Source: Paraburkholderia phenazinium (lineage in GTDB: Bacteria; Pseudomonadota; Gammaproteobacteria; Burkholderiales; Burkholderiaceae). From it: a stretch of DNA of 64,000 nucleotides. The notes under the pieces are model-generated. The model ran no database searches, had not been told where the DNA came from, and was given only the letters and a program-made list of their open reading frames with translations. A program made the translations under genes and the position numbers. Shown here in pieces: positions 25,555 to 35,519 of this stretch; positions within the stretch are counted from its first letter, which is position 1, and each line of letters starts with the position of its first letter. The stretch lies in NCBI RefSeq assembly GCF_900100735.1, contig NZ_FNCJ01000003.1, forward strand, positions 372,001 to 436,000, read 5' to 3'.

Positions 25555-26988
25555 GTGGCAATTCCCAGCGAAAACCCCGCTAGCGGCGCGTTGATCGAAT
25601 CCCGCTCAATCGACTACATCCCCGATACGGAACGGCATGGCAGCCTGTTGAGCCAGTTCACACTCTGGCTATCGGCCAACCTGCAGGTCACCGCCATCGT
25701 GACCGGTGCGCTCGCCGTGGTCCTCGGCGGGGACGTGTTCTGGTCGCTCGTCGCCTTGCTGATCGGGCAGGTGGTTGGCGGCGCGGTGATGGCGCTGCAT
25801 GGCGCACAGGGGCCTCAACTCGGCCTCCCGCAAATGATCTCGAGCCGTGTGCAGTTCGGCGTCTATGGTGCGATGATCCCCATCGTCCTCGTGTGCCTGA
25901 TGTATGTCGGGTTTTCGGCGAGCGGTTCGGTGCTGGCGGGCCAGGCGGTCGCCCAGTTGTTCAACGTGGACGATTCGCTGGGTATCGTGATTTTCGCCGT
26001 GGTGATCGTATTCCTGACGATCTTCGGCTACCGCTCGATTCACTTTGTTGGACGCATTGCGAGCGTGGTGGGTGTGGCAGCCTTTGTTTTCATGTTTGCG
26101 CAACTCTTCACGCATCACGACATCGCTGCGCTGCTTGCCAACCGGCACTTTACGCTCCCGAGCTTCCTGCTCGCGATGTCGCTGTCGGCGTCGTGGCAGA
26201 TCGCGTTTGGACCGTACGTTGCGGATTATTCGCGTTATCTACCGCGCTCGACCTCGTCGGTGCGGACGTTTTTCGCCGTGGGACTCGGCTCGGTGATTGG
26301 CGCCCAGGCTGCCATGACCTTCGGCGTATTCGCCGCGGCGCTGGCCGGAAGCCAGTTCTCGCATCACGAGGTGTCGTACATCGTCGGGCTCGGCGCGAGC
26401 GGTGCAGTCGCCGCGCTGCTGTACTTCAGCATCGCCTTTGGCAAGGTGACGGTGACGACGCTCAACGCCTACGGCAGCTTCATGTCGATGGCGACGATCG
26501 TCAGTGGCTTTCGCGGTCAACGCACCATCTCGACCCGTCACCGTCTGTTTTATATCCTCGGCATGGTGGGCCTGTCGACCTTGCTGGCGCTCGCTGGCCG
26601 CCACTCGTTCCTGAAGGAATTCTCCGCGTTTATCCTGTTCCTGCTTGCGTTTTTCACGCCGTGGAGTGCGATCAACCTGGTGGACTACTACTGCTTTACC
26701 AAATCGCGCTATGACGTCCCTGCCCTGTCGAATCCGGACGGTCGTTACGGCCGCTGGAATGGCATGGCGATCGCCATCTATGTGGCGGGTGTGCTGGTGC
26801 AACTGCCGTTCATCTCCACCAGTTTCTACACAGGGCCGCTCGTCGATGCGCTCGGCGGAACGGACATCTCATGGATTCTCGGTCTGGTCGCACCAGCGGT
26901 GCTCTACTACGTATGTGCTCGCGCTTCGTCACGCAGCATCCCTGAGCGTCTGATTCTTCCTGTCGAGCAAGGGCAGGCACGTAGCTGA
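25555..26988 (+). CDS. NCS1-family permease (purine/cytosine permease-like)
   Basis: A 477-residue nucleobase-cation-symport-1 transporter with about 12 membrane spans. GTG at 25555 has GGAG eight bases upstream; an earlier in-frame GTG at 25513 would add 14 residues. Family marks include ESRSIDYIPDTERHGSLLSQFTLWLSANLQVTAIVTGALAVVLGG near the N-terminus and SWQIAFGPYVADYSRYLPR in the middle. Members import cytosine, hydantoins, allantoin or related nitrogen compounds with a cation. The HutC-like operators in front hint at histidine- or nucleobase-linked regulation, which is an inference. No catabolic enzyme is adjacent. Confidence 0.88.
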   Translation: MAIPSENPASGALIESRSIDYIPDTERHGSLLSQFTLWLSANLQVTAIVTGALAVVLGGDVFWSLVALLIGQVVGGAVMALHGAQGPQLGLPQMISSRVQFGVYGAMIPIVLVCLMYVGFSASGSVLAGQAVAQLFNVDDSLGIVIFAVVIVFLTIFGYRSIHFVGRIASVVGVAAFVFMFAQLFTHHDIAALLANRHFTLPSFLLAMSLSASWQIAFGPYVADYSRYLPRSTSSVRTFFAVGLGSVIGAQAAMTFGVFAAALAGSQFSHHEVSYIVGLGASGAVAALLYFSIAFGKVTVTTLNAYGSFMSMATIVSGFRGQRTISTRHRLFYILGMVGLSTLLALAGRHSFLKEFSAFILFLLAFFTPWSAINLVDYYCFTKSRYDVPALSNPDGRYGRWNGMAIAIYVAGVLVQLPFISTSFYTGPLVDALGGTDISWILGLVAPAVLYYVCARASSRSIPERLILPVEQGQARS

Positions 26989-27013
26989 CGCTGCCCAAGC
27001 AATCGGCGAGGCG

Positions 27014-30000
27014 CTACGCCACCACGCCGGACTGATGCACCACCAGCCGCGCATAGGCGCCGCCTGCAGCCAGCAGTTCGTCATGACTGCCGGCCTCGAC
27101 TATCCGCCCGGCATCCATGACAAGAATCGTGTCCGCATTCTGGATGGTGGACAGGCGATGCGCGATGATGATCGAGGTGCGCGTCGCCATCAACTCGTCA
27201 AGGGCGGTGCGGATCTGCTGCTCGCTGATCGTATCCAGATGCGAGGTCGCCTCATCGAGAACCAGGATTGGCGCGTCCTTCAGAAACGCGCGGGCAATCG
27301 CGACCCGCTGACGCTGGCCGCCCGACAACTGCACGCCACGCTCGCCCACCCGGGTGGCGAGCCCGTCCGGCAGGCGTTCGACAAACTCGCTTAGCGCGGC
27401 CCGCTCCAGCGCGCGGCGCACATCCGCGTCGGAGACGTCGCGCCCGGCGAGACGGATATTCGCCTCAAGCGTGTCGTTGAACAGGTACGTGTCCTGCGCC
27501 ACTAGCGCGATATGGCTGCGCAGGTCGTCCAGTCGCAGCCGGCGCAAGTCGATACCGCCTAGCGTGATGGCGCCTTGCTGCGGATCCCAGAAGCGCAACA
27601 GCAGATTGGCCACCGTCGACTTGCCTGCGCCGGAGGCACCGACCAGCGCGACGGTGCTGCCGGGACGCACCGCAAAGCTCACCCGCTCCAGTGCCGGTGT
27701 GCTGCGTCCGGGGTAAGCGAAGCTCACCGAGTCGAGCCGCACTTGCGGGTTCGCGGGTACCGGAAGGTCTCCATCGGTCACCGGTTCGGGTTCCGCTTCG
27801 ACGACATGCAGCCGGCGCGTGGAGGCGATCGTATCCGCCAGTTGGCGGGCCACCTGGCCAATCTCGGCCACGGGCATGAAGGCCGCTACGGACACCAGCA
27901 CCAGCAAGGGCAGCCATTCATGCGCAAACCAGCCGCGCGCGGACAACACGGCGCCAAGCAAGGCGACGGCGAGGCCGCCCAGCCCGGTCGCGACCTCAAG
28001 CGCGGCGCTCTGGCGCGCAAGATCATCCAGCAAGGCCGAGCGCTGCTTTTGATAGGTGGCGATGTCGGCGAGAAATACCTCGCGGCGCCGGCCGGTCGCC
28101 TGGAAGGCGGCGAGTTCGGCGAGGCCCTGGATCGTTTCCGTGAGATGCGCGCCAAGTTGCCCCAGCGCGGCGCGGGCCTGACTGCCCAGACGGTCGATCT
28201 TGCTGCGCGCGAACACCGGGGTCAGGCCTGCCCAGGCGAGGAACGGCAGCAGGACCAGGGCGAGCGGCCAGGCCGCCCATGCCAGCAGCGCCAGCACACC
28301 GGCGGGGATCAGCACCGCAACGAAGGCCGGCGCCACAGTGTGGGCGTAGAAATATTCGACCGTCTCCACGTCCTGGGTTGCCAGCGCCACCAGGTCGCCG
28401 GAGCGCCTGCGCAGCAGATAAGCGGGAGCGAGGCGCTCGAGCTTGGCGAACAACTCAATGCGCATTTCCGCGAGCAGCCGGTACGCCATGTCATGCGCGA
28501 GCCACGATTCCAGCCAGTGCAGCGTCGCCGCGACCGGGGCCGCGAGCAACAGGCCGACCGCCAGCGCGAAGACCGGCCGTCCCGAGGCGACCCCGGCAAC
28601 CACGAGCGCGCCCAGGATGCCCACGCCAATGAAACCCAGCACCCGGCCAATGCCGCACAGCACCGTCAGCGCCAGCTTCACCCGCCATGGCCAGATGAAG
28701 CGCAACAAGGTATGCAAGGTCTCGCCCCAGCCGATTCCCGCCGCGTCCTCGGCGAGCGGCCGAACCTGCGGCCCCGACGACGCCGGCGCCGCGCTCAAAG
28801 GTTCCATCGCGACCGGGCGTTCGCCGCTTGCCGCGACCTGCGGTCCCATCAGGCGGCGATACGCCCCGGAGCGCATAATCAGTTCGGCGTGCGTACCGCT
28901 CTCCACGACCCGTCCGTGATCCAGCACCAGGATCCGGTCGGCGCCGATGACGCTCGACAGACGGTGCGCGAGGATCAGTGTCGTGCGACCTTTCATTAGC
29001 CGGTCCAATGCCTGCTGGATGATCGCCTCGTTTTGCGCGTCGACCGCCGACAGCGCTTCGTCCAGCAACAGGATGGGCGCGTCGCGTAGCAGCGCGCGGG
29101 CAATCGCGATGCGCTGGCGTTGCCCGCCGGAGAGCGTCGCACCTCGTTCGCCGATGCGTGTCGCATAGCCGTCCGGCAAGGCCTTGATGAAATCGTGGAT
29201 ATTGGCCGCGGTAGCGGCGGCGACCATCTCCGCGTCGCTGGCGTCGTGCCGGCCGAGCCGCAGGTTGTCGGCGATCGTGCCGTCGAACAGCGTGCTGTCC
29301 TGAGAGACGATTGCGATCATGCCGCGCACCTGGTCCGGGTCGAGGGTGCGGATGTCGTGGCCGCCGATCTTGATCACGCCGGCCTGCGCATCGTGCTGGC
29401 GCAGCAAGAGACGCAGGATGGTGGACTTGCCGGCTCCGCTCGGGCCGACGATTCCGACGGTCTCGCCGGCGCCGATCTCGAAGCTAAGTCCCGCATGGGC
29501 GTCGGCACGACGGCCCGGATAGGCAAAGCCAACGTTGTCGAAGGCGATGCTCGCGGCGAGATCCGGCACCTGTGCTCCACCCCCAGCCGGCGCGTCGCTG
29601 CGGGCCTCCAGCAGCGTATGGATGGCGCTCGCCGCCGATTGCCCGATCATGCCCTGGTGCAGTACCGAGCGCAGGTCGCGCAGCGGCCGGAAGATTTCCG
29701 TTCCGGCCATCAGGATGATCAGCAGCGCTTCCAGGCTCATTTCGCCATGGCTCACGCGCCACGCGCCGAGCGCGATGGCGGCGGCCGCGCCGAGGCCCGT
29801 GCCGAGATCGGTGAAGAAGCGGGTGAGCAGACCCAGCGCCAGTACCCAGAATGTGCTGCCGGACAGGGCTCGTGCACGCTCTGCGAGCTTTTGCGCGAAA
29901 GCGCCGCTCTGACCGAACGCCTTGAGCGTAGGGAGACCCTGTACCGCATCGAGGAACTCTTCCCCAAACGCCTTGAACGCTCTCGCACGGGCGATGGCCG

Positions 30001-30547
30001 CGCGCTTGTCGGCGTTGTGGACCAGCATCGGCAGCGCGAGCGTCGCGAGTGCGGCGACCAGCAGCACGGCCGCGGTCGGCACATCCCACCAGGCCAGCAC
30101 GGCGAAGATCACCACGGGTGCGCAGGCGGCAATAATGAGCTGCGGCACGTAGGCGCCGAAGAAGGTCTGCAACTGCTCCACGCCATCGATGACGGCGAGC
30201 ATCACGCCGCCGGTGCGCTCGGCGCCGAACCACGCCGGTCCAAGTTCGGCGATACGGTCGAACAGGCGCGCGCGCAGCACCGACTGAACGCGCCCGGCCG
30301 TCCCTTGCGCGAGGACGATCCGGCGATGGTCGAGCCAGGCCCGCAGCAACATGCAGGCGACCGTGCCGGCCGCCGCCAGCGCCACCTGCCGCAGCGGCGC
30401 GCCGCCGAAGGCAAGCGCGAGGACCCGGCCGAGGAAGACGAAGCGCAGAACGCCAAAGCCCATGGCGAGCAAGCCAAGGCCCACCGCGCCGGCCACGCGC
30501 AGGCGCAGCCCTGCCATCATCAGCCACAACCTGCTATCGAAATACAT
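27014..30547 (-). CDS. Fused double ABC exporter, CydDC-like layout
   Basis: A 1177-residue protein holding two complete ABC exporter halves in tandem. The ATG at 30547 has GGAG six bases upstream; an in-frame GTG nine codons earlier lacks a site. The first half has membrane spans, then Walker A GPSGAGKST (about 370), signature LSGGQRQRIAIARALL and ILLLDEALSAVDAQ. The second half repeats this with GASGAGKST (about 970), LSGGQRQRVAIARAFL and ILVLDEATSHLD. The first membrane domain resembles CydD, which exports thiols such as glutathione and cysteine with CydC. Both ATPase sites look intact. It is divergent from a LysR regulator. The substrate is unproven. Confidence 0.88.
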   Translation of the reverse strand: MYFDSRLWLMMAGLRLRVAGAVGLGLLAMGFGVLRFVFLGRVLALAFGGAPLRQVALAAAGTVACMLLRAWLDHRRIVLAQGTAGRVQSVLRARLFDRIAELGPAWFGAERTGGVMLAVIDGVEQLQTFFGAYVPQLIIAACAPVVIFAVLAWWDVPTAAVLLVAALATLALPMLVHNADKRAAIARARAFKAFGEEFLDAVQGLPTLKAFGQSGAFAQKLAERARALSGSTFWVLALGLLTRFFTDLGTGLGAAAAIALGAWRVSHGEMSLEALLIILMAGTEIFRPLRDLRSVLHQGMIGQSAASAIHTLLEARSDAPAGGGAQVPDLAASIAFDNVGFAYPGRRADAHAGLSFEIGAGETVGIVGPSGAGKSTILRLLLRQHDAQAGVIKIGGHDIRTLDPDQVRGMIAIVSQDSTLFDGTIADNLRLGRHDASDAEMVAAATAANIHDFIKALPDGYATRIGERGATLSGGQRQRIAIARALLRDAPILLLDEALSAVDAQNEAIIQQALDRLMKGRTTLILAHRLSSVIGADRILVLDHGRVVESGTHAELIMRSGAYRRLMGPQVAASGERPVAMEPLSAAPASSGPQVRPLAEDAAGIGWGETLHTLLRFIWPWRVKLALTVLCGIGRVLGFIGVGILGALVVAGVASGRPVFALAVGLLLAAPVAATLHWLESWLAHDMAYRLLAEMRIELFAKLERLAPAYLLRRRSGDLVALATQDVETVEYFYAHTVAPAFVAVLIPAGVLALLAWAAWPLALVLLPFLAWAGLTPVFARSKIDRLGSQARAALGQLGAHLTETIQGLAELAAFQATGRRREVFLADIATYQKQRSALLDDLARQSAALEVATGLGGLAVALLGAVLSARGWFAHEWLPLLVLVSVAAFMPVAEIGQVARQLADTIASTRRLHVVEAEPEPVTDGDLPVPANPQVRLDSVSFAYPGRSTPALERVSFAVRPGSTVALVGASGAGKSTVANLLLRFWDPQQGAITLGGIDLRRLRLDDLRSHIALVAQDTYLFNDTLEANIRLAGRDVSDADVRRALERAALSEFVERLPDGLATRVGERGVQLSGGQRQRVAIARAFLKDAPILVLDEATSHLDTISEQQIRTALDELMATRTSIIIAHRLSTIQNADTILVMDAGRIVEAGSHDELLAAGGAYARLVVHQSGVVA

Positions 30548-30662
30548 GCCTGTCTCCGGTCGATTCAGTGCCACATCGGGTTTATGCGACCTTACCTTGT
30601 GCCGGAGGGGCAGGCAAAAGATGGTTTTTCAAGGGGTGTTGAATATCCTACAATACCTCCCT

Positions 30663-31586
30663 ATGTCCAACATCCCTCCTCTCCCAGCGTTGCGCGCCTT
30701 CGAGGCGGCGGTGCGGCTCGGCGGCTTTGCCCGGGCGGCGGCCGAACTGAACGTGTCGACCAGCGCCGTCAGCCATCAGATCCGTAACCTGGAGGAATTG
30801 CTGGGCGCCCGCCTCATCGAGCGCAGCACCGGTATCGGCGGGATTCGTTTGACAGCCGCGGGGACCACCTTGCTGCCGGCCGCGAGCAGTGCGCTGTCGC
30901 TGCTGGAGGATGCGTGTTCACAGATCAAGGGCGTCGCCAGACAACTCACTGTGTCGGCCAATGTGCCGTTCTCCGCCATGTGGCTGGCGCGCCGTCTTGC
31001 CGAGTTTTCAGGCCGCCATCCCGAGACCCGGCTGAATGCGATCATTCAGGATGGCGAACCAGATTTTGCCCGCTATGATATCGACCTCGCTGTGGTGCAC
31101 GTACCGGAACACAAGCTGCGCCCCGATGACGTGATCCTGCTGCAGGAGGAGGTGTTTCCGGTCTGCAGCCCCGAGCTGCATCCGTTCGCCTCCACAGCGG
31201 TGTGTCGTTGCCGCCTGTTGCAGGAGACGCACGACAACTCCCCTGAAATCGATTGGCACACGTGGTCGGCGCATTTCGGCCTTCCCAACGATTTCGAAAC
31301 CAAGATCGTCCGCTATAGCAGCTTCAGTCAGGTGATTGGTGCGGCCATTGGGGGCGCTGGGCTCGCGTTAGGCCGCTCGCCGCTGATTGACCCGGAACTG
31401 GCGAGCGCTCGCCTGGTGCGGCTATTTCCTGACCTGTCGCGCCCGGCGTCCTGGCGCTTCGTCCTGCGTCGAGGCCCAGGGCGCCAGCACCGGATGCTTG
31501 ACCCGTTGATTGAGTTCCTCCGCGCGGAGGCCGCAGTACCTGCAATGCGCCCTATCGATGCTTATCTGATATCCGCGAACGCTTGA
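30663..31586 (+). CDS. LysR-family regulator, GcvA-like
   Basis: A 307-residue regulator. The N-terminal winged helix reads LPALRAFEAAVRLGGFARAAAELNVSTSAVSHQIRNLEELLGARL, the hallmark of the GcvA/AmpR-like subgroup. The effector domain follows (VSANVPFSAMWLARRLAEFSGRHPETRLN... VVHVPEHKLRPDDVILLQEEVFPVCSPEL). It diverges from the fused ABC exporter with about 115 bases between the two starts, so control of the exporter is the natural guess. Upstream in-frame ATGs exist, but the family N-terminus begins at 30663. Confidence 0.88.
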   Translation: MSNIPPLPALRAFEAAVRLGGFARAAAELNVSTSAVSHQIRNLEELLGARLIERSTGIGGIRLTAAGTTLLPAASSALSLLEDACSQIKGVARQLTVSANVPFSAMWLARRLAEFSGRHPETRLNAIIQDGEPDFARYDIDLAVVHVPEHKLRPDDVILLQEEVFPVCSPELHPFASTAVCRCRLLQETHDNSPEIDWHTWSAHFGLPNDFETKIVRYSSFSQVIGAAIGGAGLALGRSPLIDPELASARLVRLFPDLSRPASWRFVLRRGPGRQHRMLDPLIEFLRAEAAVPAMRPIDAYLISANA

Positions 31587-31604
31587 AGCAACCCTCGACG
31601 TCCG

Positions 31605-33278
31605 TCACCCGAGCGTCGCAAGATATTGGTGTACGGCCTGAATGGCGGCCGCCCCTTCCCCCACGGCAGCCGCTACTCTCTTGACCGAGCCGCTGCGCAC
31701 GTCACCGGCGGAAAAGATGCCGGGCCGGCTCGTCTCGAGATCGTGCGGCGGCCGCTCCGCTGTCCACTGGTCGCCCGTATCGGCGCCGGTCAGCACGAAC
31801 CCATCCTTGTCGAGCGCGACACAATCGCCAAGCCACTTGGTACTCGGCTCGGCCCCAAGAAACAGGAACACGTGCCGGATGGGCTTGTGCTCGATCTGCC
31901 CCTGCCGGTTCCACGTGATCGACTCAAGTCTCGATTCGCCGCATAACTCGACGATCTTTGTCCTCGTGTGAAGCGTGATGTTGGCCGCCGCGTTGATCCG
32001 CCTGATCAGATACGCGGACATGCTGGCACTCAGTCCGTCGCCGCGAATCGCGACGTGGACATGACGGGCGAACCTTGCAAGGAATACGGCAGCCTGTCCG
32101 GCCGAATTCCCACCGCCAACCACGATCACCTCTTCGTTGTTGCAGAACGCACCCTCCATGAAGGTTGCACTGTAGTAGACGCCGCGCCCTTCGAAATGCC
32201 CAAGCCGCGGCAGGTCGGGTTTCCGATAACGCGCGCCGGTAGCAATGACGACCGCGTCGGCGTAGACGCCCTCATCATGATCCAGTCCGAGGTGAAACGA
32301 TTGGTTCTCCGTGCAATCGATCTTCAGTGCCTCGATGGGCACGCCGACCTCGGCACCGAACTTGCGACATTGCGACAGGCCTCGGCCGGCTAGCGCCTGC
32401 CCCGATATGCCGGTCGGAAATCCAAAGTAATTCTCGATCTTCGAACTGGTGCCCGCTTGCCCTCCTGGCGCCTTGGCGTCCAGCACCGCCACTTTGAGTC
32501 CCTCCGAGGCGGCATACACCGCGGCCGCAAGCCCCGCGGGTCCGGCGCCGACCACCACGAGATCGAAGCGCTCGCCGTTCAGCCGGTCCGGGCTCAGGCC
32601 GATCGCATCGGCGGCGGCCCGGTTGCTCGGTTGTCTGAGCACGGTGCCTTGAAACGTGACCAACACCGGAATATCGGCCTCCGTTACGTCATAACGTGTC
32701 AGGAGCTCTTTTGTTTCCGCGTGCTCGACAATATCGAAGTAGGCCGAAGGCTGGCCGTTGCGGCTCAGGAAGTGACGCAGGCGCAGCGTTGGGGCTGAGG
32801 AGGTACTGCCAATCACCATCACGCCGGTATGCTGTCCCTGGATGAAAGCGACCCGGCGCAGGATGTAGGCGCGCATGATGGTTTCGCTTAACTCCGCTTC
32901 GGCAATCACAAGCGCGCGCAGTGACTCCTCGTCTATGACGATGACCTCGCAATCGGAAATGGCGCGCGTCGTTGCCGCTGCGGCCCGGCCGGCGAGCGTG
33001 CCAACCTCGCCGGTGAAACTGCCGGGGCCATGTGTGCCGAGGAATCTGGGCCCATCAACGGAGCCTCTGGTCGACTCGATCGTTCCGGAGAGAATGGCGA
33101 ACATCGCGATGTGCCGGTCGCCTTCGGAATAGAGGATGTCGTTGGCTTTGAGCCTGCGTCGCTCGCCGTAGCGCTCCAGGATCGCCAGTTGCCTCTCGTC
33201 CAGCGTGGGATATATCTGGTGATAGCGGCTGCCGCCTGATGCCAGCTCGTTGGGCTTGCCTGAAGAGTCTTTGCTCAT
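31605..33278 (-). CDS. cNMP-binding / thioredoxin-reductase-like flavoprotein without CxxC
   Basis: A 557-residue fusion. Residues about 20-140 form a cyclic-nucleotide-binding (Crp-type) domain (YGERRRLKANDILYSEGD, GPGSFTGEVGTLAGRAAAATTRA). Residues 150-225 look thioredoxin-fold-like. The rest is a class II pyridine-nucleotide reductase, with the FAD motif [16 protein letters not shown] and the NAD(P)H motif VIVVGGGNSAGQAA. In thioredoxin reductases a CATC pair precedes the second motif; here that place reads YYSATFMEGAFCNN, so the redox-active disulfide is missing. The C-terminal FAD segment GIFSAGDVRSGSVKRVAAAVGEGAAAI is intact. It is probably not a thioredoxin reductase; a ligand-gated NAD(P)H oxidoreductase is more likely. 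Confidence 0.88.
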   Translation of the reverse strand: MSKDSSGKPNELASGGSRYHQIYPTLDERQLAILERYGERRRLKANDILYSEGDRHIAMFAILSGTIESTRGSVDGPRFLGTHGPGSFTGEVGTLAGRAAAATTRAISDCEVIVIDEESLRALVIAEAELSETIMRAYILRRVAFIQGQHTGVMVIGSTSSAPTLRLRHFLSRNGQPSAYFDIVEHAETKELLTRYDVTEADIPVLVTFQGTVLRQPSNRAAADAIGLSPDRLNGERFDLVVVGAGPAGLAAAVYAASEGLKVAVLDAKAPGGQAGTSSKIENYFGFPTGISGQALAGRGLSQCRKFGAEVGVPIEALKIDCTENQSFHLGLDHDEGVYADAVVIATGARYRKPDLPRLGHFEGRGVYYSATFMEGAFCNNEEVIVVGGGNSAGQAAVFLARFARHVHVAIRGDGLSASMSAYLIRRINAAANITLHTRTKIVELCGESRLESITWNRQGQIEHKPIRHVFLFLGAEPSTKWLGDCVALDKDGFVLTGADTGDQWTAERPPHDLETSRPGIFSAGDVRSGSVKRVAAAVGEGAAAIQAVHQYLATLG

Positions 33279-33380
33279 AGCGGATTCCGTCAAGTCAAGA
33301 AGCGATCCTTGTCGTGGAGCGGCTGCACCCACTATCCGTATGATATCTCCGCTTGCGACACGCGAGCGAGCCGTGCCTGC

Positions 33381-33432
33381 TCGCGTGTCCCTTCGCGTGT
33401 CCCTTCGCGTGTCCGCTTATCTGTCCGCTTAT
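33381..33432. repeat. Short tandem repeats between two minus-strand genes
   Basis: TCGCGTGTCCCT occurs twice in tandem plus a partial third copy, followed directly by two copies of TGTCCGCTTAT[C/G]. The array sits in the gap after the patatin gene end and before the flavoprotein start, so length changes would not affect coding. Confidence 0.7.
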
Positions 33433-33440
33433 GTCACCGT

Positions 33441-34694
33441 TCAGGCGGCGACTTTTCGTTCCACGCCAAGCGGCAATTCAGGCATCTCCCGGTCGGACTG
33501 CGGCACGGAACCCAGCCGGCGATGCACGTCATGCGTCACGAAACCCTGTTCGCGGCTCGGCACATCGAACCACTCCCGATGCGCGAACGAATCGCGGATG
33601 TCTTCGAGACCGCTTTCCCAATGCTCCTGCATCGTGTCGATGCTGAACTCGTAGTCCTTGTAGTGCCCCTCATACGGCTTGTTCTTGTAGATCAGGTGCA
33701 CCACATTGATCGCGCTGCCGTCGGCCGCCTCTTCCGCGAGGCGGAAGAGCGGATCGGTCTTGCGCAGATCGGGCGGAACGTGCGCCAGCAACTCCTTGAT
33801 GAAGCGTGCATGCTTCTGACGATCCGCGAGCATGCTGGTAATCGCCCGCGTACGGCTCGAGTACTGAATATCTTTGGCACGCTCGGACACATCGAGGAAA
33901 TCCCCGGGCGCATTGCCTCTCGCGCTCCACAGATCGACCTGAAAAACCAGCGCATCCTTGTGGTCCGCATCGCGCAGCACTTCGGTCAGCGGTGTGTTGG
34001 AAACCAGACCGCCGTCCCAGTAGTACTCGCCGTCGATTTCAACCGCCGGGAAACCCGGCGGCAACGCCCCTGACGCCATGAAATGCTCCGGCTCAAGACG
34101 CATTTTCGTGTTGTCGAAATACACCAGGTTGCCGGTTCGCACGTTCACGGCGCCCACCGAAACGCGAATGTCGCCGTCATTGATACGGTCGAAATCGGCG
34201 AACTTCAGCAGCGTTTCCCGCAGCGCGGCCGTGTCGTAATGACTGACCATGTTGGGGCTTTGCTTGCCAAAACCTGGCAGCGGCGATGGCACGCGCGGCG
34301 AGAAAAAGCCCGGCTGGCCCTCGGTGAGCGCGCGCCCGGCGGCCCACATGCTCGCCCACTTGCGCGACAGGTCGTGCAGCCCGAAGCCCGGCAGCGTCCA
34401 TGCTCCCACCGCGCCGAGCCAGTCGCGCGGATGGCAGATCGAATTCCAGAAGCCGCGTAACGCTTCCACGCGTTTGTCCGGCGCATTACCGGCGATGATC
34501 GCGGTATTGAGTGCGCCGATCGAAACACCGGCAATCCAGTTCGGTTGCACTCCGGCCTCGGCCAGGCCTTCGTAGACGCCTGCCTGGTAAGACCCGAGCG
34601 CGCCGCCGCCCTGAAGCACCAGGGCAATTTCGTCGTAGCGCGGCAGCACGAAAGCATCTTGCTGCCGGTTGGTTTTTTTTGTGCTGCTGCGCAT
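33441..34694 (-). CDS. Patatin-like phospholipase
   Basis: A 417-residue patatin-family hydrolase. The ATG at 34694 has GGGAG five bases upstream. Family marks are the oxyanion loop LVLQGGGALGSYQAGVYEGL, the nucleophile elbow GVSIG (Ser), and the catalytic Asp in WDGGLVSNTP. The C-terminal half resembles DUF3734 (DIQYSSRTRAITSM, NVVHLIYKNKPYEGHYKDYEFS), which is usual for this type. It is the third gene of the adc-bdhA-patatin operon, 10 bases after bdhA. The context suggests an intracellular esterase linked to polyhydroxybutyrate or lipid turnover; the exact substrate is inferred. Confidence 0.9.
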   Translation of the reverse strand: MRSSTKKTNRQQDAFVLPRYDEIALVLQGGGALGSYQAGVYEGLAEAGVQPNWIAGVSIGALNTAIIAGNAPDKRVEALRGFWNSICHPRDWLGAVGAWTLPGFGLHDLSRKWASMWAAGRALTEGQPGFFSPRVPSPLPGFGKQSPNMVSHYDTAALRETLLKFADFDRINDGDIRVSVGAVNVRTGNLVYFDNTKMRLEPEHFMASGALPPGFPAVEIDGEYYWDGGLVSNTPLTEVLRDADHKDALVFQVDLWSARGNAPGDFLDVSERAKDIQYSSRTRAITSMLADRQKHARFIKELLAHVPPDLRKTDPLFRLAEEAADGSAINVVHLIYKNKPYEGHYKDYEFSIDTMQEHWESGLEDIRDSFAHREWFDVPSREQGFVTHDVHRRLGSVPQSDREMPELPLGVERKVAA

Positions 34695-34704
34695 ACGCAC
34701 TCCC

Positions 34705-35487
34705 TTATTGCATTGACCAGCCGTGGCTGACAATCACGGACTGCCCCGTCAGCGCCGACGATTCGAAGCCCGCAAGAAACGCGACCGTATTGGCGACGTC
34801 TTCGACCGTGGTGAATTCACCGTCCACGGTTTCCTTGAGCATCACGTTCTTGACGACTTCGGCTTCGGAAATGCCGAGGGCCTTGGCCTGCTCGGGAATC
34901 TGCTTGTCGACGAGCGGTGTGCGCACAAAGCCTGGGCACACCACGTTCGCCCGCACGCCGCGCGGCCCGCCCTCTTTCGCCACCACCCGGGCCAGTCCCA
35001 GCAAACCGTGCTTGGCCGTCACATAGGCAGACTTCAGTTTCGATGCCTCGTGCGAATGCACCGAACCCATGTAGACGATCGAGCCGCCCTTGCCGCCCGC
35101 GTACATGTGCTTGATCGCCGCCTTGGTGGTGAGGAAGGCGCCATCCAGATGGATCGCCAGCATCTTCTTCCAGTCGGCGAACGCATACTCCTCGATGGGA
35201 GCGACGATCTGGATGCCCGCGTTCGAGACGAGCACATCAAGACTGCCCAACTCCTGCACAGCACGTTCAATGCCGCTATTGACGGCTTCTTCGCTGGTGA
35301 CATCCATGGCGACTGCGAGTGCCTTGCCGTCCGCCGCGACGATACTGCTGGCGACCTTCTGCGCGTTCTCGAGATTCAGATCGGCGATGACCACCGCGGC
35401 GCCGAGGCTCGCGAGTTTGCGAGCGCACTGCTCGCCGATACCGCTTGCTGCACCGGTCACAAGTGCGACTTTATGATTCAACGACAT
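34705..35487 (-). CDS. bdhA: 3-Hydroxybutyrate dehydrogenase
   Basis: A 260-residue short-chain dehydrogenase that interconverts D-3-hydroxybutyrate and acetoacetate with NAD. It has [11 protein letters not shown] (cofactor glycine motif), VSNAGIQ, the catalytic Ser in [11 protein letters not shown], and Y-x-x-x-K in SAYVTAKHG. The segment [17 protein letters not shown] is typical of D-3-hydroxybutyrate dehydrogenases. The ATG at 35487 is preceded by AAGGAA. It follows the acetoacetate decarboxylase by 32 bases, which places the acetoacetate-forming and acetoacetate-consuming enzymes in one transcript. Confidence 0.92.
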   Translation of the reverse strand: MSLNHKVALVTGAASGIGEQCARKLASLGAAVVIADLNLENAQKVASSIVAADGKALAVAMDVTSEEAVNSGIERAVQELGSLDVLVSNAGIQIVAPIEEYAFADWKKMLAIHLDGAFLTTKAAIKHMYAGGKGGSIVYMGSVHSHEASKLKSAYVTAKHGLLGLARVVAKEGGPRGVRANVVCPGFVRTPLVDKQIPEQAKALGISEAEVVKNVMLKETVDGEFTTVEDVANTVAFLAGFESSALTGQSVIVSHGWSMQ

Positions 35488-35519
35488 GTTGCTTTCCTTG
35501 CCTTCAGGTTCACGAACCG

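Noticed and set aside
29120..30787. 555-residue plus-strand frame opposite the ABC exporter
   Set aside because: A shadow of the exporter gene; composition is not protein-like.
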